DNA of 64,000 nucleotides from Clostridium sp. Marseille-P299 (GCF_900078195.1 NZ_FJVE01000007.1:1-64000), one strand, 5' to 3'; shown: positions 46,597 to 55,262, counted from the first letter of the stretch. Made by a program: numbers and translations. The notes: generated from the sequence alone by a model not told the origin.

Positions 46597-47511
46597 ATGA
46601 AGAAATATTTATATGCGTTATTGTGCCTTCTTTTTGTATCATTTGCTATTACGGGCTGTGACGTAATTGACATTGATAGTTTTTTTGTGTCCAGCGAACT
46701 TACCAATGACAATAGCACTAATGATGATGCAAATTTGAAAGTACATTTTATTGATGTGGGCCAGGCGGATTGTATTTTAATTGAATCCAGTAATCAGTAT
46801 ATGTTAGTGGATGCAGGAAATAATGCCGATGAAGAGTTGATTATATCTTATTTAAATAATTTAGGGATAAAGAGATTAGAGTATGTAATAGGAACCCATC
46901 CCCATGAGGATCATATAGGTTCATTAGATGCTGTGATTAGAAATTATGAAATAGGAAAAGTTATTTTACCAGAAAAAGAGCATACAACTAAAACTTTTGA
47001 AAATGTTTTGGATGCAATTGAAGAAAAAAACTTAAAAATAACAAAACCTAAAGTCGGTGATAAATACGAGATAGGAGATGCATCTTTTGTTATTATAGCT
47101 CCAAATAACGATTATGGAGATGAGTTAAATAATTGGTCTGTTGGTATTAAGTTAACCTTAGAAGATACTTCCTTTGTCATGTGTGGAGATGCAGAAAAAG
47201 AGGCTGAAGAAGATATTTTATCCAATGGAATTGACCTAAAAGCAGATGTGCTAAAATTAGGTCATCATGGAAGTAGAACCTCTTCCTCAAAAGATTTCGT
47301 TGATGCGGTAGATCCAAGCTACATAGTCATTACATGTGGAGCCGATAATTCATATGGACATCCTCATAAGGAGACAATGAAGTGGTTGAAAAAAAGAGGA
47401 ATACCGTTTTTTAGAACGGATAAGCAAGGAACGATTATTGCAACGTCTGATGGCGATGAAATAACATGGAACGTAGAACCAAGTAATTCCTACGAAGCGG
47501 GAAATAGGTAA
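46597..47511 (+). CDS. Lipoprotein metallo-beta-lactamase-fold hydrolase (ComEC C-terminal type)
   Basis: The 304-residue protein has a lipoprotein signal ending A-I-T-G-C near residue 21, a short Asn/Asp linker and a metallo-beta-lactamase domain. Metal-binding motif THPHEDHIG (H-x-H-x-D-H), the D after GDA-x-K (VMCGDAEKEAEE) and LGHHGSRTSS follow the pattern of the ComEC/Rec2 C-terminal domain found as free-standing proteins. Such proteins are thought to act on nucleic acids or phosphodiesters outside the cell. The DUF3006 gene downstream is a recurrent partner of this family, supporting co-function. Confidence 0.85.
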   Translation: MKKYLYALLCLLFVSFAITGCDVIDIDSFFVSSELTNDNSTNDDANLKVHFIDVGQADCILIESSNQYMLVDAGNNADEELIISYLNNLGIKRLEYVIGTHPHEDHIGSLDAVIRNYEIGKVILPEKEHTTKTFENVLDAIEEKNLKITKPKVGDKYEIGDASFVIIAPNNDYGDELNNWSVGIKLTLEDTSFVMCGDAEKEAEEDILSNGIDLKADVLKLGHHGSRTSSSKDFVDAVDPSYIVITCGADNSYGHPHKETMKWLKKRGIPFFRTDKQGTIIATSDGDEITWNVEPSNSYEAGNR

Positions 47512-47582
47512 TAGAAAAAATTACTAAGAAAGGGTACTGTAACTGTGATAGATTATATCTCAGTTACAAAGGTGTTAGCAGA

Positions 47583-47795
47583 ATGAAGGTTATTATTGAT
47601 CGATTTGAAGGGGCCATTGCAATTTGTGAAGATGAAACTAAGAATATGATTTCAATACCCAAATACAAATTGCCTCTAGAGGTAAAAGAAGGAGATTGTA
47701 TTATCGAAGAAAATGGTTTTTTGCGAATTGATAATGAAGCAACGAAAGAAAGAAAAAGTAATATGAAGGATCGAATGAGCCGTCTTTTTGAATAA
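47583..47795 (+). CDS. DUF3006 domain protein
   Basis: The 70-residue protein (MKVIIDRFEGAIAICEDE) matches the DUF3006 pattern of a small beta-barrel beginning V-I-I-D-R-F-E-G, with acidic and basic ends. AAAGGTG lies about 10 bases before the ATG. It follows the lipoprotein hydrolase gene by 71 bases. The function is unknown; small size and co-occurrence with ComEC-like hydrolases suggest an accessory role. Confidence 0.8.
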   Translation: MKVIIDRFEGAIAICEDETKNMISIPKYKLPLEVKEGDCIIEENGFLRIDNEATKERKSNMKDRMSRLFE

Positions 47796-48052
47796 TGCAC
47801 CCTTAATATTTAATAAGTCAAAAGTATTACGGAATTCTTAAATATTAAAAATTACTCGAAATTGTAGGGGTGCTATGATATAATAATTACGATAGATTAC
47901 TTTTAATAAGGAAAAGTATAAGTAATTTATCATCCTGTCGGTAATATGATATATTTTATTTGGATAGGAATATATGATGTAAAAGTTGTAAAGAATTATT
48001 TAATAAATGTACATAGTTCACATTTAACAGCTTTTACGATTGGAGGTATTCA

Positions 48053-48481
48053 ATGCTAAATAACAGAAAAATCAGGCTTATGACTAAACTTGCCTTATAC
48101 GAAGAGAAAGAAGGCAAAGAGGACATTAGCCTAAGTAAATATTACAAAACAGATTTTGTTAGATTAGAAATTTTAAAAACGATTATTGCTATAACGTTTG
48201 GATATTTACTTATTTTAATTATGACAGCAGTCTATTTTTCGGAAAAATTAATTGAAGAAGCGGTAGTTCTTGATTACAAAAGCATGGGTATGAGGATTTT
48301 AGGAATTTATATCATGTTACTTACAATTTATATTGTTGGAACATTGATAGGATATTCTTTTAAGTACACAAACTCTCGTAAAAAACTATCCAAATATTTT
48401 AAAATGTTAAAACGTCTTCGTATTATTTATAAAGAGGAAGACGGACTGAATGATTCTGATATTTCAGAGGAGGACGAATAG
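48053..48481 (+). CDS. Two-helix membrane protein of the cdaA operon
   Basis: The 142-residue protein has two hydrophobic segments (TIIAITFGYLLILIMTAVYF near 46-65 and ILGIYIMLLTIYIVGTLIGYSF near 83-104), a basic N-terminus and a charged C-terminal tail. I know of no function. GGAGG precedes the ATG and the gene ends two bases before the next start, so it is translationally coupled to the 362-residue membrane protein and, through it, to cdaA. Confidence 0.75.
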   Translation: MLNNRKIRLMTKLALYEEKEGKEDISLSKYYKTDFVRLEILKTIIAITFGYLLILIMTAVYFSEKLIEEAVVLDYKSMGMRILGIYIMLLTIYIVGTLIGYSFKYTNSRKKLSKYFKMLKRLRIIYKEEDGLNDSDISEEDE

Positions 48482-48483
48482 AA

Positions 48484-49572
48484 ATGATGACCTTATTAGA
48501 ATTTCGAGCGAGGGTTCGGGCTCTTTATCAAAAGTTTTCAATGTATATTGATCCAATGGTAAAGTTCTTAGTTGCACTTCTTGTATTTACAATGATTAAT
48601 ACATCAATAGGATATGAAGAAAAGTTAACAAAAGCACCTATTTTGTTACTTTTATCACTTCTATGTGCATTTACCCCATCTTCCATATTAGTTTTGGTTG
48701 CAATGTTTGTATCAATCGCACATGTTTACAAAGCATCAATGATACTTGCTATATTAGTTGTATTAATCTTTTTAGTATTATATTGCTTCTTTTTAAGATA
48801 CACACCAAAGTATGGATATGTAGTTTTGGCAGTGCCTATTTTGTTCCCACTTCATCTTCCATATGCGGTACCAATTTTACTTGGATTAATTGCAAATCCA
48901 ATTACAATTTTACCAACATCTTGTGGTGTAATCGTATATTTTATCTTCCACGTAATTAAAGAGGAAGCTATTTCTCAAACAGCGATATCACTAGATGATA
49001 CGCTAGTACTTTATCAAAGAGTATTAGAAAAACTTGTTGGGAACAAGCAAATGTTTATGACAATTATTATGTTTGCTCTAATCATTGGCGTTGTTTATAT
49101 TGTACGTAGATTAAAAATCGAATATGCATATGAGATTGCAATTGGTGCAGGTGCTGTAACTTCTATCTTAGGATTTTTAATTGTGGATTTACGACTTGAC
49201 ATCTCTAAGCAGATTGGTACAATGGTCTTAGGAACAATTTTTTCCGCAATTATCGTTGTAATTATACAATTTTTCAGAAGAGTTTTAGATTATACTGCGG
49301 TAGAGAATGTACAATTTGAAGATGATGATTATTATTACTATGTAAAAGCCGTTCCTAAAATTAATGTTAGTGTTCCTCAAATTAAAGTAAAGCGTATTAG
49401 CGCACCAAAGGGAGCAGCATCTGATGATGTAGATTCTATGTTTGAGGATACGATTTCAGATATTGATAAATCAAGAGAAATTAATCGAAAGATATTAGAG
49501 CGTAGTTCTAATGATGAGAGAAGTCAAAGTGGAATTACTGCTAGAAGATATGAACAGGATAATAAAGAGTAG
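48484..49572 (+). CDS. Polytopic membrane protein upstream of cdaA
   Basis: The 362-residue protein has roughly seven or eight hydrophobic segments between residues 25 and 265, then a soluble acidic/basic tail of about 95 residues (DDDYYYYVKAVPKINVSVPQIKVKRISAP). No transporter signature was recognised. GAGGAGGA precedes the start; an ATG at 48487 is an alternative. Its conserved-looking position immediately before cdaA suggests an envelope or turgor-related role linked to c-di-AMP, which is inference. Confidence 0.75.
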   Translation: MMTLLEFRARVRALYQKFSMYIDPMVKFLVALLVFTMINTSIGYEEKLTKAPILLLLSLLCAFTPSSILVLVAMFVSIAHVYKASMILAILVVLIFLVLYCFFLRYTPKYGYVVLAVPILFPLHLPYAVPILLGLIANPITILPTSCGVIVYFIFHVIKEEAISQTAISLDDTLVLYQRVLEKLVGNKQMFMTIIMFALIIGVVYIVRRLKIEYAYEIAIGAGAVTSILGFLIVDLRLDISKQIGTMVLGTIFSAIIVVIIQFFRRVLDYTAVENVQFEDDDYYYYVKAVPKINVSVPQIKVKRISAPKGAASDDVDSMFEDTISDIDKSREINRKILERSSNDERSQSGITARRYEQDNKE

Positions 49573-49607
49573 CTATTAGACACAATAAGGGTAGGGAATG
49601 AGAGAGC

Positions 49608-50489
49608 ATGGATACGATTATAACATTTTTTCAGGACTTTTTGGTCCGGTTATCATTACCACAATTAAAAATTACGGATATTATTGAAATTATAATTATT
49701 GCTTCTATAATATACCATATTATAAAGTGGGTGAAATCGACTAGAGCTTGGTCATTAATGCGTGGTCTGGCAATCCTTCTCCTTTTTTGGATTTTAGCTT
49801 CGATGTTCCATTTTAACGCGATAATTTGGATATTTGTAAAAACGATTAATGTTGGAATTATAGCCATTATTATTGTGTTTCAACCGGAATTTAGGAAAGC
49901 ATTAGAACAACTTGGCCAGAAGAATATCATGTCTCCATTATATTCTTTTGGCGAATCTAAGGAAAAAGAAGAACGTTTCTCAGAACATACAGTGAATGAG
50001 TTAATACGTGCTACTTTTGAATTAGCAAAAACCAAAACAGGTGCTTTGATGGTAATTGAACAAGACGTTACCCTCAGAGAATATGAGCAAACAGGAATTA
50101 ACATTGATGCAGAAATAAGCAGTCAACTTTTAATTAATATATTTGAGCATAATACTCCACTACATGATGGAGCAGTTATTATTCGAGGAAATCGAATTAC
50201 ATCAGCTACTTGTTATTTACCGCTTTCAGACAATATGACTTTAAGCAAAGATTTAGGAACAAGGCATCGAGCTGGTGTTGGAATCAGTGAAGTTACGGAT
50301 AGTTTAACAATTATTGTGTCCGAGCAAACTGGTAAAGTTTCAATCGCTAAGAATGGAGAATTAATTCGTAATTTAGATAGTGATTATTTAAGAGCTAAGT
50401 TGACCGAGGTACAAAAACGAACAGCGGGTGAAGTCAAAAAGATAAAGTTATGGAAGGGAAAGCGAAAGAATGAAACAGGTGTTAACTAG
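49608..50489 (+). CDS. cdaA: Diadenylate cyclase CdaA
   Basis: It makes cyclic di-AMP from two ATP at the membrane. The 293-residue protein has three N-terminal helices (residues about 13-75) and a DAC domain with both catalytic motifs: D-G-A in TPLHDGAVIIRG and R-H-R in LGTRHRAGVGISEV. It overlaps the next gene, a YbbR-domain protein, by 20 bases, the standard cdaA-cdaR arrangement. glmM, the third usual gene, is not next in this window. Confidence 0.95.
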   Translation: MDTIITFFQDFLVRLSLPQLKITDIIEIIIIASIIYHIIKWVKSTRAWSLMRGLAILLLFWILASMFHFNAIIWIFVKTINVGIIAIIIVFQPEFRKALEQLGQKNIMSPLYSFGESKEKEERFSEHTVNELIRATFELAKTKTGALMVIEQDVTLREYEQTGINIDAEISSQLLINIFEHNTPLHDGAVIIRGNRITSATCYLPLSDNMTLSKDLGTRHRAGVGISEVTDSLTIIVSEQTGKVSIAKNGELIRNLDSDYLRAKLTEVQKRTAGEVKKIKLWKGKRKNETGVN

Positions 50490-51705
50490 AAATGTCGGTT
50501 TGAAAATTCTATCTCTTTTTTTGGCAGTGTTATTGTGGGTAATCATAATGAACATTGATGATCCTTACATAACAAAGACAATTGACGATATTCCTGTTAA
50601 TATTTTAAATGAGAATGCGGTAGAAGAAAATAATAAGATGTATGAGATAGATTCAGGGGATACCGCTACAATTAAAGTCAAGGGAAAGCGATCAATTATC
50701 GATGGTCTTAAGGCAGATGATTTCAAAGCTATTGCGGATTTTAAACAAATGTCCATGACATATGCGGTACCAATTCAAATATCAGTGAAAGAATCTAGTA
50801 GAGTTTCAGAAAGTGACATTGAAATTTTGAGGCAGACAGAAATGATGACGTTATCATTAGAGGATGCAGATGCTCAAACTTATCGAATTAACGTAAAGAC
50901 AATTGGAGAAGTACCAGAAGGATATTATGTTGCAGAAACAGTTGCAACACCAAATTTAATAGAAATCAGTGGATCCAAAAAACAAATATCGAAAATTAAA
51001 GAAGTCACTGTTGAAGTTGATGTTCAAAATAGAACCGAGTCCTTTGAATATTCTGCAAAACCAGTCGCTTATAATGAGAATGGATATGCTGTAGAATCTC
51101 CAAAGTTAACTTTTGAAACAGACGAGGTGCTGGTAGAAGTTAAAATATTACCAACAAAAGAAATAACATTGCAAGTTGAGCAAGAAGGAAATCCGTACTA
51201 TGGATATGAATGCTCAAGTATTGCATGGCAGCCAAAGACAATAACGATTGCCGGAGAAATAGAGGACTTAAAGAATATTTATATATTAAAAATTCCTTTT
51301 GATGTTGAAGGTAAGAAAGAAACAATAAATACGGATGTAAGTATTGAAGATTACTTAGATGATAAGTATATATTAGTAGATGAGAATAAGAGTGTTGCGG
51401 TTACTGCAAAAATTGAGAAACTTGATAGTAAGGATGTAATGGTTCGTGCAGTAGATATCAATGTTAGGAATCTCTCCAATGAATATGAAGTATTATTTGT
51501 AACAAAAGGAACGATAACATTACGAGTTATGGGATTAGCAGATAAATTAGATCATATTATTGGAAGAGACTTAGAGCCGTACATTGATTTGGATGGTTAC
51601 TCAGTAGGAACACATTATGTCTCTGTAAAATCGGATGTAAATACAGATATTTCTGTAAGGCCCACAACCATTGGTATAGAAATTATTGAAAAGAGTTTAG
51701 ATTAG
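50470..51705 (+). CDS. cdaR: YbbR-domain protein CdaR, regulator of CdaA
   Basis: The 411-residue protein has an N-terminal membrane anchor (ILSLFLAVLLWVIIMNIDDP, with the characteristic L-W-x-x-x-x-N segment) and then repeated YbbR domains of about 80-85 residues (VKGKRSIIDGL, ISGSKKQISKIKEV, IAGEIEDLKNI, VMGLADKLDHI), four by my count. In Bacillus and Listeria this protein modulates CdaA outside the membrane. It overlaps cdaA and is probably translated with it. Confidence 0.9.
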   Translation: MKQVLTRNVGLKILSLFLAVLLWVIIMNIDDPYITKTIDDIPVNILNENAVEENNKMYEIDSGDTATIKVKGKRSIIDGLKADDFKAIADFKQMSMTYAVPIQISVKESSRVSESDIEILRQTEMMTLSLEDADAQTYRINVKTIGEVPEGYYVAETVATPNLIEISGSKKQISKIKEVTVEVDVQNRTESFEYSAKPVAYNENGYAVESPKLTFETDEVLVEVKILPTKEITLQVEQEGNPYYGYECSSIAWQPKTITIAGEIEDLKNIYILKIPFDVEGKKETINTDVSIEDYLDDKYILVDENKSVAVTAKIEKLDSKDVMVRAVDINVRNLSNEYEVLFVTKGTITLRVMGLADKLDHIIGRDLEPYIDLDGYSVGTHYVSVKSDVNTDISVRPTTIGIEIIEKSLD

Positions 51706-51750
51706 TAACTATAGTATGGATAAAAAAATAATATCGTCAAAGATGACATG

Positions 51751-51803
51751 TGTAACGACCGCAAATGAGTATGCATAATTGCAGCCTATCTGCGGTCGAT
51801 ACA
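51751..51803 (+). promoter_or_regulatory. Hairpin between cdaR and the HPr-like gene
   Basis: CGACCGCA (51756-51763) pairs perfectly with TGCGGTCG (51791-51798), extended by TGTA/TACA. No U tract follows and it ends about ten bases before the AAGGAGG of the next gene, so it may be a leader structure or a read-through terminator. Confidence 0.5.
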
Positions 51804-51819
51804 TTAAGGAGGAATAGTT

Positions 51820-52110
51820 ATGGTTAGCGCTAAGGTTGTTGTTATTAATGAAGTCGGGCTACATTTAAGACCAGCAGGATATTTATGCAAGTTGGCAATG
51901 AATTATCCATGTAAGATTGAGTTACGTATAGACAATCGAACCGTGAATGCCAAGAGTGTTCTAGGGGTATTATCTGCTTGTGTTAAGAATGGCGATGAGA
52001 TAGAAATTATTTGTGATGGTGAAAAAGAGGAAGAGGCATTGCGTGTATTAATAGATGCAGTAGCCTCTGATTTTGTAGAAAGTGTTAATAATGTAAAACA
52101 AAATAATTAA
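51820..52110 (+). CDS. HPr family phosphocarrier protein
   Basis: The 96-residue protein has the active-site motif E-V-G-L-H-L-R-P-A with the phosphorylatable histidine, and a regulatory-serine region AKSVLGVLSACV like that around Ser46 of HPr. The usual H-A-R-P is H-L-R-P here, and the first helix (AGYLCKLAMNYPCKIEL) has two cysteines, unlike typical HPr. It could be the PTS phosphocarrier or a regulatory paralogue related to Crh; having both His and Ser favours HPr function. AAGGAGG precedes the ATG. No enzyme I gene is adjacent. Confidence 0.85.
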   Translation: MVSAKVVVINEVGLHLRPAGYLCKLAMNYPCKIELRIDNRTVNAKSVLGVLSACVKNGDEIEIICDGEKEEEALRVLIDAVASDFVESVNNVKQNN

Positions 52111-52129
52111 AAGTTGTTGAAATATTTAA

Positions 52130-52158
52130 ATGACATCTGATGAAACAATTGATATAAT
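52130..52158 (+). promoter_or_regulatory. Promoter of the structured leader and glycopolymer export operon
   Basis: ATGACA (52130-52135) and TATAAT (52153-52158) are separated by 17 bases. The predicted start near 52165 falls directly before the first leader hairpin. Confidence 0.6.
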
Positions 52159-52164
52159 AGTCCA

Positions 52165-52340
52165 GTCTATAGGAACCATTAAGAGGTTCTTATAGTAAAG
52201 AAGTGTGCTATAAAGCACCATTGATTGGAAGTAAAAACACTTCTAATCAATTATAATAGGAGCGTAAAACAGTTCCTATAATCAGATGCTGGTGCGTAAA
52301 GAGCGCCATTGATTCGAAGTTAAGAATACTTCGAATCAGG
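52165..52340 (+). ncRNA. Tandemly duplicated three-hairpin leader RNA (candidate regulatory element)
   Basis: Unit 1 has hairpins CTATAGGAACC/GGTTCTTATAG (52167-52195), GTGC/GCAC (52205-52218) and ATTGATTGGAAGT/ACTTCTAATCAAT (52220-52251). Unit 2, offset by about 87 bases, repeats the order: ATAGGA/TTCCTAT (52256-52279), GGTGC/GCGCC (52291-52307) and TTGATTCGAAGT/ACTTCGAATCA (52309-52338). Between copies the third stem changes a G-U pair to C-G at the same position, and the second stem lengthens with matching changes, so pairing is kept while sequence drifts. No known riboswitch class was recognised. Two tiny frames with good ribosome binding sites follow (52361-52375 and 52388-52444). Confidence 0.55.
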
Positions 52341-52387
52341 ATAAGAGAAAAAAGGAGTTGATGCGTATTAGATAAAGGAGATAAAGC

Positions 52388-52444
52388 TTGTTTGGTTTCT
52401 ATCATATAAAAATGATATATTGTGAAGAAACTATAAATTTGTAA
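52388..52444 (+). CDS. Possible 18-residue leader peptide
   Basis: A TTG at 52388 lies seven bases after AAAGGAG and opens an 18-codon frame rich in Phe, Tyr, Ile and Met, ending at TAA (52442-52444). It is directly preceded by a four-codon ATG frame (52361-52375) with its own AAAGGAG. Both lie between the structured leader and the ABC permease gene. They may be translated leader peptides or chance frames. Confidence 0.25.
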   Translation: MFGFYHIKMIYCEETINL

Positions 52445-52509
52445 CATACTGTTTTATAATAAAAAAAATGGATAAGATTATTAATATATCTTATTAAATG
52501 GAGAGAACA

Positions 52510-53292
52510 TTGAAAAAAGCAATTGATAATTTTAAAAAATATAGATTTCTATTAGTTGAATTAGTAAAGAAAGATATAAAACTTAAATATAGAAGTTCCG
52601 TCTTAGGATTATTATGGACTCTTTTAGAGCCATTATTAACAATGATAGTTTTAACATTGATTTTTGAAAACTTTCGTGGAAATGATAAGATTGTAAAATT
52701 CCCAATCTATGTTTTATGTGGACGTCTTATGTATTCTTATTTTTCAAATGGCACAAAATTAGCACTTAAGTCTATTAGACGTAATAGTAGTATGATCCGT
52801 AAGGTTTATGTACCGAAATATATGTACCCATTATCCTCATCTTTATCAGGATTTGTTACATTTTTAATATCATTGATTGTATTAGTAGGTGTGGCAGCAG
52901 TTCTAGATTTACATCCTACAATTTATATGTTGCAAGCAATTTTCCCACTTCTTACAATCTTTATAATGACAACAGGACTTGGATTTATCCTAGCAACCCT
53001 TGATGTGTTTTTTAGAGATGCAGAGTACTTATGGGGAGTTATTTTAATGTTAATTATGTATATGTCAGCTATTTTCTTTGATGGAGCTGATTTTATTGCA
53101 CGTAATGTAAATGGCTGGATTGTAAAATTTAATCCGCTTTATTGTGTTATTGCTAATTTTAGAAATGCTATCTATGGAAGACCTATGAATGTTAAATATT
53201 TTATTTATTCAGCAGGATTTAGTGTAGTGATGTTAGTAATAGGTGTGATTATGTTTTATAGAAAACAAGACAAATTTGTGCTCTATATTTAG
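52510..53292 (+). CDS. ABC-2 type polysaccharide/teichoic acid export permease
   Basis: The protein has six hydrophobic segments and the N-terminal motif LVKKDIKLKYRSSVLGLLWTLLEPLL, typical of Wzm/TagG permeases. The TTG at 52510 is preferred (GGAGAG five bases upstream), giving 260 residues; an ATG at 52498 has no site. With the ATPase encoded next it would flip a lipid-linked glycopolymer to the outer face. The downstream glycerophosphotransferase-like gene suggests a teichoic-type polymer. Confidence 0.9.
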   Translation: MKKAIDNFKKYRFLLVELVKKDIKLKYRSSVLGLLWTLLEPLLTMIVLTLIFENFRGNDKIVKFPIYVLCGRLMYSYFSNGTKLALKSIRRNSSMIRKVYVPKYMYPLSSSLSGFVTFLISLIVLVGVAAVLDLHPTIYMLQAIFPLLTIFIMTTGLGFILATLDVFFRDAEYLWGVILMLIMYMSAIFFDGADFIARNVNGWIVKFNPLYCVIANFRNAIYGRPMNVKYFIYSAGFSVVMLVIGVIMFYRKQDKFVLYI

Positions 53293-53313
53293 CATTCTAA
53301 ATGGAGGAATAGT

Positions 53314-54054
53314 GTGAACGATATAGTTTTAAAAGTAGATAATGTAAGTGTAAAGTTTCATTTAACAAAAGAAAAGGTAGATAGTTTAAAAGAATACATG
53401 ATTAAAAAGGTTCGTCACGAGCTTCGTTTTCAGGAGTTTTGGGCACTTAGAGATGTTTCTTTTAACCTAAGAAGAGGAGAAAGACTTGGTATCTTAGGTC
53501 TGAATGGTGCTGGTAAAAGTACTCTTTTAAAGGTGATTGCTGGTGTATTAAAATCCACCGAAGGAAAAGTGACAACAAAGGGAAAGATTGTACCTTTACT
53601 AGAATTAGGTGCCGGTTTTGATAAGCAATATACAGGTGCTGAAAATATTTATTTATACGGTGCGGTACTTGGTTATCCTAAAAGCTTTATTAAAGAAAAG
53701 TTTGATGAGATTGTAGAGTTTTCTGAATTAGGAGATTTTATTCATGTACCAATTAAGAATTACTCTTCTGGTATGCGTGCTAGATTAGGTTTTTCTATCG
53801 CAACAGTAGTTGAACCAGAGATTTTAATACTGGATGAAGTATTATCTGTTGGTGATGCTAAATTCCGAAAAAAGAGTGAAAAGAAGATTAAAGATATGTT
53901 TGACAAAGGGATTACTGTATTATTTGTATCCCATTCCTTAGCGCAAGTAAGATCTCTATGTGATCGCGCAATCATTCTAGAAAAAGGGCGTTTAATTGCA
54001 CAGGGTGAAGCACAAACAATCTGTGATATGTACGAAGAAAAAATTAAGAAGTAG
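53314..54054 (+). CDS. ABC exporter ATP-binding protein (TagH/Wzt type)
   Basis: The 246-residue ATPase starts at a GTG with GGAGGAATA upstream. Motifs are Walker A GLNGAGKST, signature NYSSGMRARLGFS, Walker B ILILDEVLSVGD and an H-loop VLFVSHS. ALRDVSFNLRRGERLGILG near residues 44-62 and the long N-terminal lead-in are typical of polysaccharide/teichoic acid exporters. It lacks the C-terminal substrate-recognition extension of long Wzt and TagH proteins. Confidence 0.92.
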   Translation: MNDIVLKVDNVSVKFHLTKEKVDSLKEYMIKKVRHELRFQEFWALRDVSFNLRRGERLGILGLNGAGKSTLLKVIAGVLKSTEGKVTTKGKIVPLLELGAGFDKQYTGAENIYLYGAVLGYPKSFIKEKFDEIVEFSELGDFIHVPIKNYSSGMRARLGFSIATVVEPEILILDEVLSVGDAKFRKKSEKKIKDMFDKGITVLFVSHSLAQVRSLCDRAIILEKGRLIAQGEAQTICDMYEEKIKK

Positions 54055-54062
54055 GGGTTATC

Positions 54063-55241
54063 ATGGGCGCAATAAAAAGGGAAACAAAACGTAAATTGTT
54101 AAGTCTAATTCATGATGCACAGGCAAGAGTTGATAAGATTAAAGTCAACGGATTACTTAAGAATTATAGTACAAATGTAATCAAAAATGAAAAGCCGTTA
54201 CAAGTAAAATCTATTGTGTTTATTATTACACGAATGGTTCGATTTCACGGTGGACAAACATCTATTTTACGTTTAGGAACAGAATTATCGAAGCTTGGAT
54301 ATAACGTCGGTTATGCTGTTTATAAAGCTCAAACAAAGGAAGAAATGGAGCTGTGTGCAAGGAGCAATTTAGAAAGTTTCCAAGGAAAATTATATACGAT
54401 GTATGATTTAGATGATCTTAAGAATATTTTAAATCCTGATGTCGTAATTGCTACTTCATGGGATACGGTATCCTTTGCTAAACAGTTTAGGTCGTATCGT
54501 ATGTATTTTGTACAAGATTATGAGCCGTACTTTTATCCATTTGGAGAACAGTTTTTACTAGCCAAAAAAACATATGAGCAAGGATTACATATGGTGAGTC
54601 TAGGTAGCTGGAATAAAATGATGATTGAAACGAATTGTTCGCCAGTTTCTCCAATTGATGTAGTGGAATTTCCATATGAGAAAAAAGAATATCCTTTGAA
54701 AAACAGACAATATGAAGATTACAAATCAAAAAAACAATTTGTGATCGCTGTATATTTAAAATATTATGGAAAGAGACTTCCTTGTATTTTACAGTACATG
54801 CTTACTGAAGTTCAGAATATGTTTGCAAAAGATGGTATCACACTGGATGTTCAATACTATGGTGAAGCAAAGAGTTTTAAAGCAAAAGGCGGAAAAAATC
54901 TAGGAATGCTTAATAAAAAGGAATTATTAGAGCTTTATCAAAGAGCTGATTTTGGTATTGTAGCATCCATGAGCAATGTATCTTTAGTTCCTTATGAAAT
55001 GTTAGCAACTGGATTGCCATTGATTGAATTTAAAGACGGAACATTTGATTACTTTTTCCCTGATAATTGCGCTGCGTTAGTGGATATTTCACCCAATGAT
55101 TTATATATAAAAATGAAAGAATGCATCCAGAATCCCGAAATAATGCGTATTCGACAAGAGAATGCGAATGCATATTTAAAAACCTTAAGCTGGGAAAAAA
55201 CAGGAAAAGAATTCAGTCAAATTTTAAAAAGATTAATATAA
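54063..55241 (+). CDS. Glycosyltransferase (GT4-like, WsaF-type)
   Basis: The 392-residue protein lacks membrane helices. It has a GT-B outline: N-terminal domain with RMVRFHGGQTSILRLGTELSKLGYNVGYAVY, the segment YFVQDYEPYFYPFG as in WsaF-like rhamnosyltransferases, and a C-terminal nucleotide-sugar domain with the E-x7-E-like stretch ASMSNVSLVPYEMLATGLPLIE. AGGGG precedes the ATG. It is nine bases after the ATPase gene and should extend the exported polymer on the cytoplasmic side. Donor and acceptor are unknown. Confidence 0.8.
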   Translation: MGAIKRETKRKLLSLIHDAQARVDKIKVNGLLKNYSTNVIKNEKPLQVKSIVFIITRMVRFHGGQTSILRLGTELSKLGYNVGYAVYKAQTKEEMELCARSNLESFQGKLYTMYDLDDLKNILNPDVVIATSWDTVSFAKQFRSYRMYFVQDYEPYFYPFGEQFLLAKKTYEQGLHMVSLGSWNKMMIETNCSPVSPIDVVEFPYEKKEYPLKNRQYEDYKSKKQFVIAVYLKYYGKRLPCILQYMLTEVQNMFAKDGITLDVQYYGEAKSFKAKGGKNLGMLNKKELLELYQRADFGIVASMSNVSLVPYEMLATGLPLIEFKDGTFDYFFPDNCAALVDISPNDLYIKMKECIQNPEIMRIRQENANAYLKTLSWEKTGKEFSQILKRLI

Positions 55242-55262
55242 GATATTACTAGGGCTTATGAT

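Noticed and set aside
52111-52509. c-di-AMP (ydaO) or other known riboswitch in the leader
   Set aside because: Known conserved cores were not recognised, and the arrangement of six short hairpins in two repeats does not match a class I know.
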